Assembly: GCA_016199545.1 (NCBI GenBank)
Contig: JACQGN010000136.1
Span: 1-46,331 of the forward strand
Length of the DNA: 46,331 nucleotides
DNA from: Betaproteobacteria bacterium
Lineage (GTDB): Bacteria; Pseudomonadota; Gammaproteobacteria; Burkholderiales; SG8-41
Direction of reading: 5' to 3'
In this document: piece by piece, positions 1-9,332 of the stretch
How the letters are laid out: each line of letters opens with the position of its first letter
Position numbering within the stretch: position 1 is the first letter of the stretch
Position numbers and translations under genes: made by a program
The notes under the pieces: model-generated
What the model was told of the DNA's origin: nothing
The model's input: only the letters and a program-made list of their open reading frames with translations
The model's database searches: none

Positions 1-80
1 GGACTTCGCTCGGTGGGAAGCGGTGCCCACAGCCCCAAGTGTTCGAGGATGCGCCGGATCGCGCCCGGCTCCTCGATCAA
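1..80 (-). pseudogene. Possible C-terminal remnant of a transposase (reads ...LIEEPGAIRRILEHLGLWAPLPTERSP)
   Basis: Minus-strand reading open to the window edge; the IRRILEHLGL tail resembles ends of putative transposases; truncated by the window. Confidence 0.3.
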
Positions 81-188
81 CTACGATAGAATGCCCGCGT
101 GAGGCCACCGATCGAAAGTCTGGACAACTTCCCTTCGCGGGGGAATAACCGCTTTTGAACCCGGCACTGTATACGATAAGCTTCTTCC

Positions 189-1256
189 ATGATGCAACGG
201 GCTGAAATCCACCATGTAGATTCGCACGATAACTTCGTCGAGCTCGCGTACGAGCAAGGATGGACTGACGGACTTCCAGTATTTCCACCGACGCGCAAGC
301 TCGTCGAGGCGATGATCGCATATGTCGGTCGTGATCCCGGCGAAGTGCTCGGCACCGTCTTCCCGGGTGACGGGGAAGCATCGATCGAAAAGATTGCTGC
401 GAACTGCGTGATGGCGGGATGCCGCCCGGAATATTTTCCTGTCGTGCTCGCCGCAGTTGAATGTATCGTCGATCAGACGCTGCTGCTCAATCCGACGCAG
501 TCCACCGGGGCATCCGGCGTGTTCACGCTCGTGAGCGGCCCCATCGTCGGCACGCTCAAGTTCCATACGCGCGAATGGCTTTTCGGCCCCAACGGAGGAC
601 GCGCAAATGCCACGATTGGCCGGGCTATCAGGCTGGTTCTGTGGAATATTGGACATGGCTATCCGGGCAAACTCCTCAAGGGCACCATGGGTCATCCAGC
701 AACGTGGAGCTACTGCATTGGTGAAGAGCAGGAGATTTCGCCGTGGGAGCCAGTGCATGTGGACATGGGGCTAGCGGCGACCGATAGCGCCGTCACCGTG
801 ATGAAAGCCGGGGAGCAGACCCAACTCACTGTGCCGCTCAACACGGTAGGGTTTAACGAGTGCATCACGCTGCTCGCTCGGGGAATCGGACGCCTCGGAA
901 TCCCTACGAGCGCAGGCAAGCGCGGCTACATCTTCGTCCTTAATCCGAGCCTCGCGCAGGCTTTTGCTCGCGCTGGCTATAACCGGATGCAAGTCAGGGC
1001 CGCCATCGCCGAACGGGCACGAAGACATATGTACGACTGGCAGCACGATCGCCATGATGATGCAGTGCCCTGCGCCGACCCCTTCACGGCATTCGCCAGC
1101 GAGCGTCCTGTTTTCGTTGGACGTGTCACGCCTGAAGAAATCATCATCGTGGTAGGCGGGGGCGAATCGGCGCAGATGGGTCAATGCGTGGCTATCGCCA
1201 GCCGAAGCTCGGTTGGTCAGCCGCTGGTCACAAAAAAGATCCGCAGTACAGGCTAA
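189..1256 (+). CDS. Conserved uncharacterised protein, UGSC-partner family (copy A)
   Basis: 355 aa ORF; motifs WTDGLPVFPPT, NCVMAGCRPEYFPV, RANATIGRAIRLV and PWEPVHV shared with four other proteins/domains in the window; directly upstream of a TGA-containing UGSC gene. Confidence 0.85.
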   Translation: MMQRAEIHHVDSHDNFVELAYEQGWTDGLPVFPPTRKLVEAMIAYVGRDPGEVLGTVFPGDGEASIEKIAANCVMAGCRPEYFPVVLAAVECIVDQTLLLNPTQSTGASGVFTLVSGPIVGTLKFHTREWLFGPNGGRANATIGRAIRLVLWNIGHGYPGKLLKGTMGHPATWSYCIGEEQEISPWEPVHVDMGLAATDSAVTVMKAGEQTQLTVPLNTVGFNECITLLARGIGRLGIPTSAGKRGYIFVLNPSLAQAFARAGYNRMQVRAAIAERARRHMYDWQHDRHDDAVPCADPFTAFASERPVFVGRVTPEEIIIVVGGGESAQMGQCVAIASRSSVGQPLVTKKIRSTG

Positions 1257-1269
1257 GCAAGGAGGCCAT

Positions 1270-1803
1270 ATGCTCGAACTCGTCGATCCAGTTGGCATCC
1301 CACGGCGAGAGTCCCAGGCACAGCGCCGCAACCTCGATACGCCAATTGGCCGGCGCGTCGGCTTCATCTGGAATCAGTATCCGACCACAAGAAACTTCTG
1401 GACGCGTTTCGAGCGGGCGCTCGAGGCGCTATGCACGCCGCCGCACGTAGCGCGCGCGTATAAACCGAACACTTGGTCGCCGCTCGCGTCCGAAACTTTC
1501 AAGAAGATTTCGGGAGAGGTCGACTACTTCGTGGTCGGTGTGGGAGCTTGAGGTTCTTGCACGGGCGCCGCCGTGCGCGACGCGTTTGCGGCCTGGAAAG
1601 TCGGTATGCCAGCAGTAGTCCTGGTGCATCAGCCCTTCGTGAATCTCGCGAAGGCTCAACTTCATGCACTGGGGGCGAAGGACCCAACGATGCTGGTTTA
1701 TGAGCAGGATGCCCCTGCGCTCGAATCGGATGAAAAGACCGAGGAGAAAGCGCGCAAGGCTGCGGCTGAGTTGGTTATCTTGCTGAGCCGCGGGACCGCT
1801 TGA
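1270..1803 (+). CDS. Putative selenoprotein, UGSC family (copy 1); TGA 1549-1551 read as Sec (VGVGA-U-GSC)
   Basis: ORFs 1213-1551 and 1573-1803 are in the same frame and separated only by TGA; ATG 1270 preceded by aaggagg; motif U-G-S-C; hairpin downstream of TGA. Confidence 0.88.
1558..1577 (+). promoter_or_regulatory. Candidate bSECIS hairpin, copy 1 (tGCACGG-gcgccg-CCGTGCg)
   Basis: 6 bp perfect stem plus one terminal T.G pair, 6 nt loop, starting 6 nt after the TGA. Confidence 0.5.
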
Positions 1804-1817
1804 AGCGTGTTACGTCA

Positions 1818-2771
1818 TCACTTCTCTTCCCGAATTCCGGTCTCCCTGATCACCTTCTCCCATATCTCGATCTCGGATCTAATTTTCGCTGAGAACTTTT
1901 CGGGCGAGCTGGCAACGACTTCGGTGCCGGTTCGGAACACGCGTTCCCTGATATCCGGGCGGCCGAGAAGCTTCACGATTTCCTGATTCAGTCGATTGAT
2001 GATTGTGGAGTCCGTCTTGGCGGGCGCGAAGATGCCGAGGATCAAGGACGATTCATAACCGGGCAGACCCGACGCGGCGACCGTGGGCAAATCGGGTGCG
2101 AGCGGCGAGCGTTGCGCACTCGTGATAGCCAGCGACCGGATGCGGCCGGCCTTAACATGCGGCGCCACGATCGGTGCGCCGGCGAACATCATGTGCACTT
2201 CGTTGGCGATCAGTGCATTCAGGGCGGGTCCCATCCCCTTGTATGGAATACGCACAATGTTCACGCGAGCCATGGCCCTGAAAAGTTCGCCGGCGAGATG
2301 TGCGGCGGACCCCGCAAGGCTTGATGCGTAGTTTATTTCTCCGGGCTTCGACTGGGCGAGCGCCATCAATTCCGTCACCGATCTGACCGGCACGGAAGCA
2401 TGAACGACCAGAATGTTCGGTGAACTTGTCGTCCACGAGATCGGAGCGAAGTCGCGTGCGAAATTCCACGTCACGTGCCCCCTTAACAGCGGCAGCATCC
2501 ATAGCGGTGTCCCGTAGGAGAGCAGCGTGTGTCCATCGGGTGCTGCTCTAGCGACGATCTCGATGGAAAGGCTGCCGACGCGGTTGTCGACGATGACCTG
2601 CCGTCCAAGGCTGGTGGTCAGCTCCTGGGCGATGATGCGTGCAAAGTAGTCGTTGGTGCTCCCTGAGAGGGAGGAGAGAATGCGAACCGGTCTTTGTGGA
2701 TACGTCTGGGCAATTGCCGCTGCTGAGACTAATGTCGCCGTGACACAAAACAAGAGTGCGCGGTTAAACAA
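1818..2771 (-). CDS. Bug-family tripartite tricarboxylate transporter (TTT) substrate-binding protein
   Basis: AQTYPQRPVRILSSLSGSTNDYFARIIAQEL... Bug signature; ORF runs to 3098 but the N-terminal extension is not Bug-like; start uncertain (TTG near 2771 plausible). Confidence 0.85.
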   Translation of the reverse strand: MFNRALLFCVTATLVSAAAIAQTYPQRPVRILSSLSGSTNDYFARIIAQELTTSLGRQVIVDNRVGSLSIEIVARAAPDGHTLLSYGTPLWMLPLLRGHVTWNFARDFAPISWTTSSPNILVVHASVPVRSVTELMALAQSKPGEINYASSLAGSAAHLAGELFRAMARVNIVRIPYKGMGPALNALIANEVHMMFAGAPIVAPHVKAGRIRSLAITSAQRSPLAPDLPTVAASGLPGYESSLILGIFAPAKTDSTIINRLNQEIVKLLGRPDIRERVFRTGTEVVASSPEKFSAKIRSEIEIWEKVIRETGIREEK

Positions 2772-3112
2772 TGTATCGAAATATGTGCGATTTCTCGGCT
2801 TGGAGCAACGTTTTTGCCCATAGAACTGTTGCTCTCTTCCGCACGGCGACCGGCAGCTTCGGCCGAAAGCCGCCTCAAGCGCGACTGTTTCGTCACGAGC
2901 ATTCACGATGCTTTTGTCTACTTGCGCAACCTGCGGTGTAGCGAGCATCAGTCGATGCGCGCACCCGTGTGCTTGACCACTTTCGCCCACATTATCGACT
3001 TTGCGCCTAATGAACTGCCCCAACTCCTCGGGCGTGCTGCCGATCGGATCGGGCCGGCGCACCCCGGCTATGCGAGCGCCCGCGGCGCTCTGATGCAATC
3101 AGTCAAGCAAGG

Positions 3113-4192
3113 CTACTCGGCCTGGATGTTCGCTTCCTTGATGATCTTGGCGTACTTGATGATGTCCGCCTTGAGGATCGCGGCCGTTTGCTCGGCGTTG
3201 TTGTAAAAGGGTACGAACCCCTGGGCATCGAGCTTTTCCATGGTGTCCGGCATGGCCACGAGTTTCGCGACTTCGGCCGATATCCGGTCGATGATGATCT
3301 TTGGCATGCCGGCCGGTCCACCCACGCCTTGCCAGTTTTTCAACGAACCCCCCGGGAGCCCTGCCTCGTTGAAGGTGGGAATTTCAGGAAGCGTCGTCAG
3401 GCGCGCCTCCCCGGAAACCGCGAGTGCCCGCAGCCTGCCGGATTTGACATGAGCGACGATGTTCACGGGCACGGCCAGGATGAAATCGACGTGGCCGCCG
3501 ACCAGGTCAATGACCGCCGGTCCGCCGCCCTTGTAGGGGATCTGTTGTGTCTTGATGCCCGCGACGCTGTTGAGCAGGGCTGCCGCAAGATGCGTCGATC
3601 CCCCGTGGCTCGATGTGGCGTAGTTGAGCTTCCCCGGCCGAGCCTTCGCCAGCGCGATCAGTTCTTTCAACGTCTTGACGGGTACGGACGGGTGGACAGC
3701 CACCAGGTTCTCGTAACTGGAGACGGTGGCGATCGTGGCGATATCTTTTATCGCGTCATAAGACGTTTTCAGCAAAGTCTGGTTGGCGGCGAGCGCGCCG
3801 CCTATATACACGAGGGTGTAGCCATCCGGCTTCGATGTCACCGCAGCCTGCGTACCGATCACCGTATTGGCGCCGGGCCGGTTATCGATGATCACCTGCT
3901 GGCCCCAGGCTTCGGTCAGCCTCTGACCGACCAACCGCGAGGTGAATGTTGTACTCCCGCCGGGAGAATAGGGGACTATGTAGCGTATCGGTCGGTTCGG
4001 ATAATCCTGCTGCGCGAGGGCGCCGCCGGCAAGTATTGTCAATACACCTGCAAGTAATGTCGTTGCCACTGTGGAGTCAGTGAGAACTTCGACCACCCCG
4101 AATGTCCTCTCGCGGGTCCAGCGCATTGCGTTTCCGAACGGCTCCTTCACGGGATAGACAAGCGAGTAGGTCTTGACGTCAATGATTTTCAT
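3113..4192 (-). CDS. Bug-family substrate-binding protein with an N-terminal enolase-superfamily-like extension (chimeric ORF)
   Basis: QQDYPNRPIRYIVPYSPGGSTTFTSRLVG... Bug domain preceded by MKIIDVKTYSLVYPVKEPFGNAMRWTRERTFGVVEVLTD; possible native Bug start GTG at 4067-4069. Confidence 0.85.
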   Translation of the reverse strand: MKIIDVKTYSLVYPVKEPFGNAMRWTRERTFGVVEVLTDSTVATTLLAGVLTILAGGALAQQDYPNRPIRYIVPYSPGGSTTFTSRLVGQRLTEAWGQQVIIDNRPGANTVIGTQAAVTSKPDGYTLVYIGGALAANQTLLKTSYDAIKDIATIATVSSYENLVAVHPSVPVKTLKELIALAKARPGKLNYATSSHGGSTHLAAALLNSVAGIKTQQIPYKGGGPAVIDLVGGHVDFILAVPVNIVAHVKSGRLRALAVSGEARLTTLPEIPTFNEAGLPGGSLKNWQGVGGPAGMPKIIIDRISAEVAKLVAMPDTMEKLDAQGFVPFYNNAEQTAAILKADIIKYAKIIKEANIQAE

Positions 4193-4234
4193 ATGTGTGA
4201 GTGCAACATTGGTCGGTTTAACTATCGTGGCGAG

Positions 4235-5245
4235 TTACTTCACCATGCCGAGGTCGCTCAACATCGCTCGCAAGCGTCCGTATTCCCTATCGAGCTGACT
4301 CGGAAGCTCGCTTGCGCCGATCAAATCGATGGTCCAATTATTCGCGTCGAAAAACTGCTTCGCTTCAGGCTGGCGGACTGCTTTGCCGATTGCGTCCTCC
4401 CAGAAAGCGACTTGTGCGGGCGCAACGCCCTTCGGGCCGAACACCGCAAACCATGTCGGGACAACCACGTCGTAGCCCTGCTCGCGCAACGTCGGCAAAT
4501 TCGGAAGCTGGGGCAGCCGCTGGCTTGCGATTGCTCCGATCAATCTCGCTTTGCCTGTGCTGACCATCGCGTGCGCGCTCCCCGAGCTGGAAACGCCGAT
4601 GCTGATGTGTCCGCCGGCGACCTGAGTCGCCGTGATGCTCCCTGATGCATTCACGACCATCCGGAGCTTGCGCGGATCGAAGTCTGCAAAGCGCGCCAAC
4701 TGGGCGAGTGCGATATGCGAAGCGTTTCCCGCTGAGGTGGAAAACCCGAAGCTGTAGGAAGACGTTCCTTTCTTCAGGCCGTCGACCAGGTCCTTGATGG
4801 AACGAAGCGGCGAATCGACGGGGACAAAGACGACAAGGTCGGTGTCCACGACCTTCATGATGGGCGTGAGATCGCGGTGCGTGCTCGTGCTGCCGGTCGT
4901 AATCGCAGTGGTCACCCAGCTTGAGCCAAGGATGAGCAGGTAATGCGGGTCCCCCGGGTGCGAGTTCACGTAGACAACGCCCAGCGATTGGCCCTGGCCC
5001 GGTTTGTTCATTACCGTCATCGACATCGAGGCGGTGTTATCGGCAGTCAGGATCTTCTGCAGCATTCGGCCCATCCGGTCGTTGGCGCCCCCCGGTTGTG
5101 CGCCAACCACCAGTTCAACGTTCTTTTGCGGCTTCCAGGCGGGCTGCGCCGCATGCGCACCCGACCACACTGTGGAAACCGCTGGCAGCATGCCGATCAG
5201 CGAGAGGCTGATTGCGCGGCTGAGGATTCGCAGAATGGTTGACAT
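4235..5245 (-). CDS. Divergent Bug/TTT-type substrate-binding protein
   Basis: AWKPQKNVELVVGAQPGGANDRMGRMLQKIL; signal peptide from internal Met MSTILRILSRA. Confidence 0.8.
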   Translation of the reverse strand: MSTILRILSRAISLSLIGMLPAVSTVWSGAHAAQPAWKPQKNVELVVGAQPGGANDRMGRMLQKILTADNTASMSMTVMNKPGQGQSLGVVYVNSHPGDPHYLLILGSSWVTTAITTGSTSTHRDLTPIMKVVDTDLVVFVPVDSPLRSIKDLVDGLKKGTSSYSFGFSTSAGNASHIALAQLARFADFDPRKLRMVVNASGSITATQVAGGHISIGVSSSGSAHAMVSTGKARLIGAIASQRLPQLPNLPTLREQGYDVVVPTWFAVFGPKGVAPAQVAFWEDAIGKAVRQPEAKQFFDANNWTIDLIGASELPSQLDREYGRLRAMLSDLGMVK

Positions 5246-5300
5246 GAGTTTTTGATTGTGGGACAAGGCGTGTGAACAAGTCAATCGTTCCTGGCACGCG

Positions 5301-6725
5301 ATGTCCGCGAATCCTCAAGCGAAGACGCTCGTCGAGAAGATCTGGGAGAGCCATGTGATTGCCGAGCTCTCGGACGGGCGAACGTTGCTGCATGTCGATC
5401 GGCATTTCCTGCACGACGGCACCAGCCGGCAGGCGTTCGACGGCATGCGGCGGATGCGGCGCCCCGTGCGCAACCGCGATCTCACTTTCGCTGTGGTCGA
5501 TCATATCGTTTCAACACTGCCGGGCAGAACCGGTGAGTCGCACCCGCCCGGCCGCGAGCGCATCCACGCCTTGCGCGACAACTGCCGGGAATTCGATCTG
5601 GAGCTCTACGATGTGGACAGTCCGCACCAGGGCATCGCGCACGTCGTCGCGCCCGAGCGCGGCATCACTCTGCCCGGCTGCACGCTCGCGTGCGGTGACA
5701 GCCACACCGCAACCAATGGCGGTCTGGGCGCGCTGGCGTGGGGCATCGGCACGACCGAGGTGATGCACGTGATGGCGGCCCAGGCGCTTCTGCAGCGCAA
5801 GCCGCAGCAGATGCGGATCTCATTTAGCGGCAGCATCGGGCCAGGGGTATTCGCGAAGGATCTGATCCTGTATTTCATCGCGCGTCACGGCGTGGCTGCC
5901 GGCAGCGGATGTGCCGTCGAGTACGCAGGCGCCGCCATTCGCTCGGCTCCGATCGAGGCGCGCATGACGATCTGCAACATGTCGATCGAGCTTGGCGCGC
6001 GTTTTGGTATCGTCGCGCCCGACGAAGTGACATTCGACTACGTCGCCGGCCGGCCGTTTGCGCCCACGGGGATGCAATGGGAGCGTGCGGTTGATGCGTG
6101 GCGCAAGCTCGGAACCGATCTCGACGCCCGCTTCGATCGGGAGTTCGAAATCGATTGCGCAGGGATCGCGCCGCAAGTTACGTGGGGAAACTCGCCGCAG
6201 GAGGCCGTCGGCATCGACGATGCTCTCCCGAATCCGGCGGACATTCCGGAACCCGGCCGGCGGCAAGCAGTTGAGCGCGCCTACACGTATATGGACCTCG
6301 AACCCGGGAGAAAACTCGAAGGCGTGCCGATCGACTTCGCCTTCATCGGCTCGTGCACCAACGCGCGGCTATCCGACCTGGAAGCCGCGGCGCGCGTTCT
6401 GCGGGGCCGCAAGGTGAAGGACGGGGTCACGGCGCTGGCGGTGCCAGGATCAATGGCCGTGAAATCAGCGGCGGAAGCGGCTGGCCTCGACAAAGTGTTC
6501 ATCGAGGCGGGATTCGAGTGGCGCAATGCGGGCTGCTCCATGTGCGTAGGCAGCAATGGCGATCTCGTGCCACCCGGCAAGCGTTCGATTTCCACCACCA
6601 ACCGCAACTTCGAGCACCGCCAGGGCCCGCACAGCCGAACACACCTCGCGAGCCCCGCAAGCGTTGCGGCGGCGGCGGTGAGCGGGTGTATTACCGATGT
6701 CCGCAGGTTGCTGGATCGGCGTTAG
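5301..6725 (+). CDS. leuC: Aconitase-family / 3-isopropylmalate dehydratase large subunit-like protein
   Basis: LPGCTLACGDSHTATNGGLGALAWGIGTTEV, FIGSCTNARLSDLEAAARVLRGRKV, NAGCSMCVGSNGD Fe-S ligand motifs; could be a catabolic paralogue rather than true LeuC. Confidence 0.88.
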   Translation: MSANPQAKTLVEKIWESHVIAELSDGRTLLHVDRHFLHDGTSRQAFDGMRRMRRPVRNRDLTFAVVDHIVSTLPGRTGESHPPGRERIHALRDNCREFDLELYDVDSPHQGIAHVVAPERGITLPGCTLACGDSHTATNGGLGALAWGIGTTEVMHVMAAQALLQRKPQQMRISFSGSIGPGVFAKDLILYFIARHGVAAGSGCAVEYAGAAIRSAPIEARMTICNMSIELGARFGIVAPDEVTFDYVAGRPFAPTGMQWERAVDAWRKLGTDLDARFDREFEIDCAGIAPQVTWGNSPQEAVGIDDALPNPADIPEPGRRQAVERAYTYMDLEPGRKLEGVPIDFAFIGSCTNARLSDLEAAARVLRGRKVKDGVTALAVPGSMAVKSAAEAAGLDKVFIEAGFEWRNAGCSMCVGSNGDLVPPGKRSISTTNRNFEHRQGPHSRTHLASPASVAAAAVSGCITDVRRLLDRR

Positions 6726-6735
6726 GAGCGGCACG

Positions 6736-7350
6736 ATGGAAAAGTTCACCGTAGTTACAGGCATCGCCGCTCCGATGATGATGCCGAACATCAACACGGA
6801 CGCGATTTCTCCGATGGCGGCGGGGCGCTCGACAGCGACTGATCTCGGCGTGATGCTGTTCGCGAACTGGCGCTACCGGCTCGATGGCAGCGAGATCGGC
6901 GATTTCGTGCTCAACCGGGAGCCGTTCCGGCGCAGCAAGACCATCGTCGCCGGGGAGAACTTCGGCTGCGGCAGTTCGCGCGAGCGCGCGGTGTGGGCGC
7001 TGATGCGCTTCGGCATCCGCTGCGTGATCGCTCCCAGCTTCGCTGACATCTTTCGCGAAAACGCCTTTCAAAACGGATTGCTCCCTGTTGTGGTTGGCAC
7101 GCAGGAGTGCGCAAGCCTTGCCGCGGCGCTCGAATGCGCGCAGGAGCCGCTGGTGACGGTTGACCTGGAGCGCTGCGTTGTTCAAGGACCCGAGGGCTGG
7201 ACAAGTTCGTTCGTTGTCCCCACGGAACGCCGCACGGCGCTATTGGAAGGCCTGGATGAGATTGACGTAATCCTGCGCATGGCGAAGGATATCGACGCCT
7301 TCCAGCGCCGCGACCGCGAACAGCGCCCCTGGATCTACCTCGAGCGATAA
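6736..7350 (+). CDS. leuD: 3-isopropylmalate dehydratase small subunit-like protein
   Basis: NINTDAISP, AGENFGCGSSRERAVWALMRFGIRCVIAPSFADIFRENAFQNGLLPV; immediately downstream of leuC-like gene. Confidence 0.9.
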   Translation: MEKFTVVTGIAAPMMMPNINTDAISPMAAGRSTATDLGVMLFANWRYRLDGSEIGDFVLNREPFRRSKTIVAGENFGCGSSRERAVWALMRFGIRCVIAPSFADIFRENAFQNGLLPVVVGTQECASLAAALECAQEPLVTVDLERCVVQGPEGWTSSFVVPTERRTALLEGLDEIDVILRMAKDIDAFQRRDREQRPWIYLER

Positions 7351-7382
7351 GTGCTGAACAGTCGTTGAGCTGAAGCGCCCTG

Positions 7383-7861
7383 ATGGAATTCTCGACCGCT
7401 GTGAAGCGATTACTGAGCGGGAGCCTGCTGATCGCGCTCGCCGGCGTGGCCGCGGCGCAGCAGCGCTACCCCAGCAAGCCGATACGCTTCATCCTGCCCA
7501 ACGCGCCGGGGGGCAGCAACAGCTTCGTCGCGCGACTTGTCGGAGAGAAGCTCACGGCGGATTGGGGACAACAGGTGATCGTGGACAGCCGTCCGGGCGG
7601 CAACAATGTGATCGCCGCCGAAGCGTTGCTGAGATCCAATCCCGATGGGCACACGATTCTCCTGGTCGAGATCGCAAGAATTCAAGCCATGCCGGACTTC
7701 AAGGAGAAGCTCGCTTAAGGAGTGTGTCAGGACAAAGTCCGGCACACTCCTAGGGCGTGGAACCCTTCGTCTCCGGGCTCGAGCCGTTCGCCGCGTTTAT
7801 CAAGGCCGAGATGGCGAAGTACGCGAAGATCATCAAGCTCGCGAACATCAAGATTGAATGA
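7383..7861 (+). pseudogene. Decayed Bug-family substrate-binding protein gene
   Basis: N-terminus (RYPSKPIRFILPNAPGGSNSFVARLVGEKL) intact; central region missing; after a palindrome the C-terminal remnant VEPFVSGLEPFAAFIKAEMAKYAKIIKLANIKIE follows. Confidence 0.8.
7718..7751. repeat. Imperfect palindrome AGGAGTGTG-tcaggacaaagtccgg-CACACTCCT
   Basis: 9 bp perfect outer inverted repeat plus inner GGAC/GTCC, lying in the Bug pseudogene. Confidence 0.75.
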
Positions 7862-8003
7862 AGGTTGTCGGGGAACGCTGCGCGTACCCCGACATCCGTT
7901 ACGCGTTAGGTAGCCGTCGATCCGGCAACCTGACGTCTGGCCCTCCCTGGTCAAAGAGGCGGGAATCGCGTTTATTGACGCAGTAGAATTTGATGAGGAT
8001 CAC

Positions 8004-9254
8004 ATGTCCGACGATATCGCACGGCAATTTGACGCAGTAAACGGGCACGAACGGGTGCGAAAGGGACTCGCGTTCCTGCAAAGTGACGCGCCCAGGACCC
8101 TGGAAGAACAGAAGGCGATGACGGTCATCCCGGCGCCGCCGTTCAAGGAGCAGGCGCGCGCGGAGTATTTCCGGGACCGCCTCGCAGGCGCAGGCGTCCG
8201 TAATGTGCGCATCGATGCCGAAGGCAACGTGATCGGCGTGCACCGTGGAAGCGGCGGGCCGACGCTCGTGCTCTCGGCGCACATCGACACGGTGTTTCCT
8301 GAGGGCACCGATCTCACCATCACCGAGAAAGACGGCCTGCTCATTGCGCCCGGCATCCGGGATGACAGCCGGGGGCTCGCCGCGGTGCTGTCGGTTGCGC
8401 GCGCATTCGCCGAGACGGGATTGAAGACCGGAGGCGACATCTGGTTCGTCGGCACGGTCGGTGAGGAGGGTCTGGGCAACTTGCGCGGGGTGCGGGCACT
8501 ATTTCGCGACCACGCGGCGATCGGCGGATTCATCTCGATCGATGGCGGGGACATGGGGCGCGTGGTAACGGGCGCCACGGGAAGCCGGCGTTATCGCGTG
8601 ACATACAGGGGGCCGGGTGGCCACAGCTTCGGTGCGTTCGGGCTGCCGAGCGCGGTGCATGCCCTGGGCCGCGCGATCGCGAAGATTTCCGAGATGCGCA
8701 CGCCGCAGGACCCCAAGACCACGTTCAACGTAGGCCGGGTGCGTGGCGGAACCGGCGCGACCGCGATCGCGGAGGATGCCGTGATGGACCTCGACCTGCG
8801 TTCGAACTCCGGCGAAGAACTGGAAAAGATCGCAGCGCGTGCGCTCGTGCTGATCGGCGAGGCCGCGGGGGAAGAAAACGCGCGCTGGAACTCCGATCGT
8901 CTCACCGTGGCGACGGAAGACCTCGGTGCCCGGCCGGCCGGAGCACAGCCCACGGATCTCCCGATCGTGCGCGCTGCCGTCGCATCCCTCAATTCGCTGG
9001 GCGTGAATGAAATCCAGTATGTCGCGAGCTCGACCGATTGCAACATACCGATCAGCCTCGGCATCCCGGCGGTAGCGCTGGCTGGCGGCGGAAAAAGCGG
9101 CGGCAACCATTCTTTGACCGAGTGGTACGACCCGCGCTTAAGCCATCTCGGGCCGCAGAATGCGTTTCTCACGGTCCTGACCCTGGTGGGTCTCGAGGGT
9201 GTGACGCAACCGGCATTGCTGCGGCGGTCCGACGCGAGAATTTCGCGCACATGA
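8004..9254 (+). CDS. M20-family metallopeptidase/deacylase
   Basis: LVLSAHIDTVFPEGTDLTI, GIRDDSRGLAAVLSVARAF, GTVGEEGLGNLRG, GGHSFGAFG motifs. Confidence 0.88.
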   Translation: MSDDIARQFDAVNGHERVRKGLAFLQSDAPRTLEEQKAMTVIPAPPFKEQARAEYFRDRLAGAGVRNVRIDAEGNVIGVHRGSGGPTLVLSAHIDTVFPEGTDLTITEKDGLLIAPGIRDDSRGLAAVLSVARAFAETGLKTGGDIWFVGTVGEEGLGNLRGVRALFRDHAAIGGFISIDGGDMGRVVTGATGSRRYRVTYRGPGGHSFGAFGLPSAVHALGRAIAKISEMRTPQDPKTTFNVGRVRGGTGATAIAEDAVMDLDLRSNSGEELEKIAARALVLIGEAAGEENARWNSDRLTVATEDLGARPAGAQPTDLPIVRAAVASLNSLGVNEIQYVASSTDCNIPISLGIPAVALAGGGKSGGNHSLTEWYDPRLSHLGPQNAFLTVLTLVGLEGVTQPALLRRSDARISRT

Positions 9255-9332
9255 AAGCAATTTATCGCTGATGTCAGCTTGGATTGCGGTTTTCTCAAAG
9301 GGGGGCAGCATGAACATAAGCGAGCACGGCAA

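Noticed and set aside
1549-1551. Reading the five TGA codons as ordinary stops or pseudogene mutations
   Set aside because: Same position in five diverged paralogues, always TGA (never TAA/TAG), always followed by Gly-x-Cys in frame and by a hairpin; inconsistent with random decay.
2772-3098. N-terminal extension of the Bug ORF 1818-3098
   Set aside because: Sequence before ...LFNRALLFCVTATLVSAAAIAQTYPQRPV is not Bug-like; probably upstream open frame rather than real protein.
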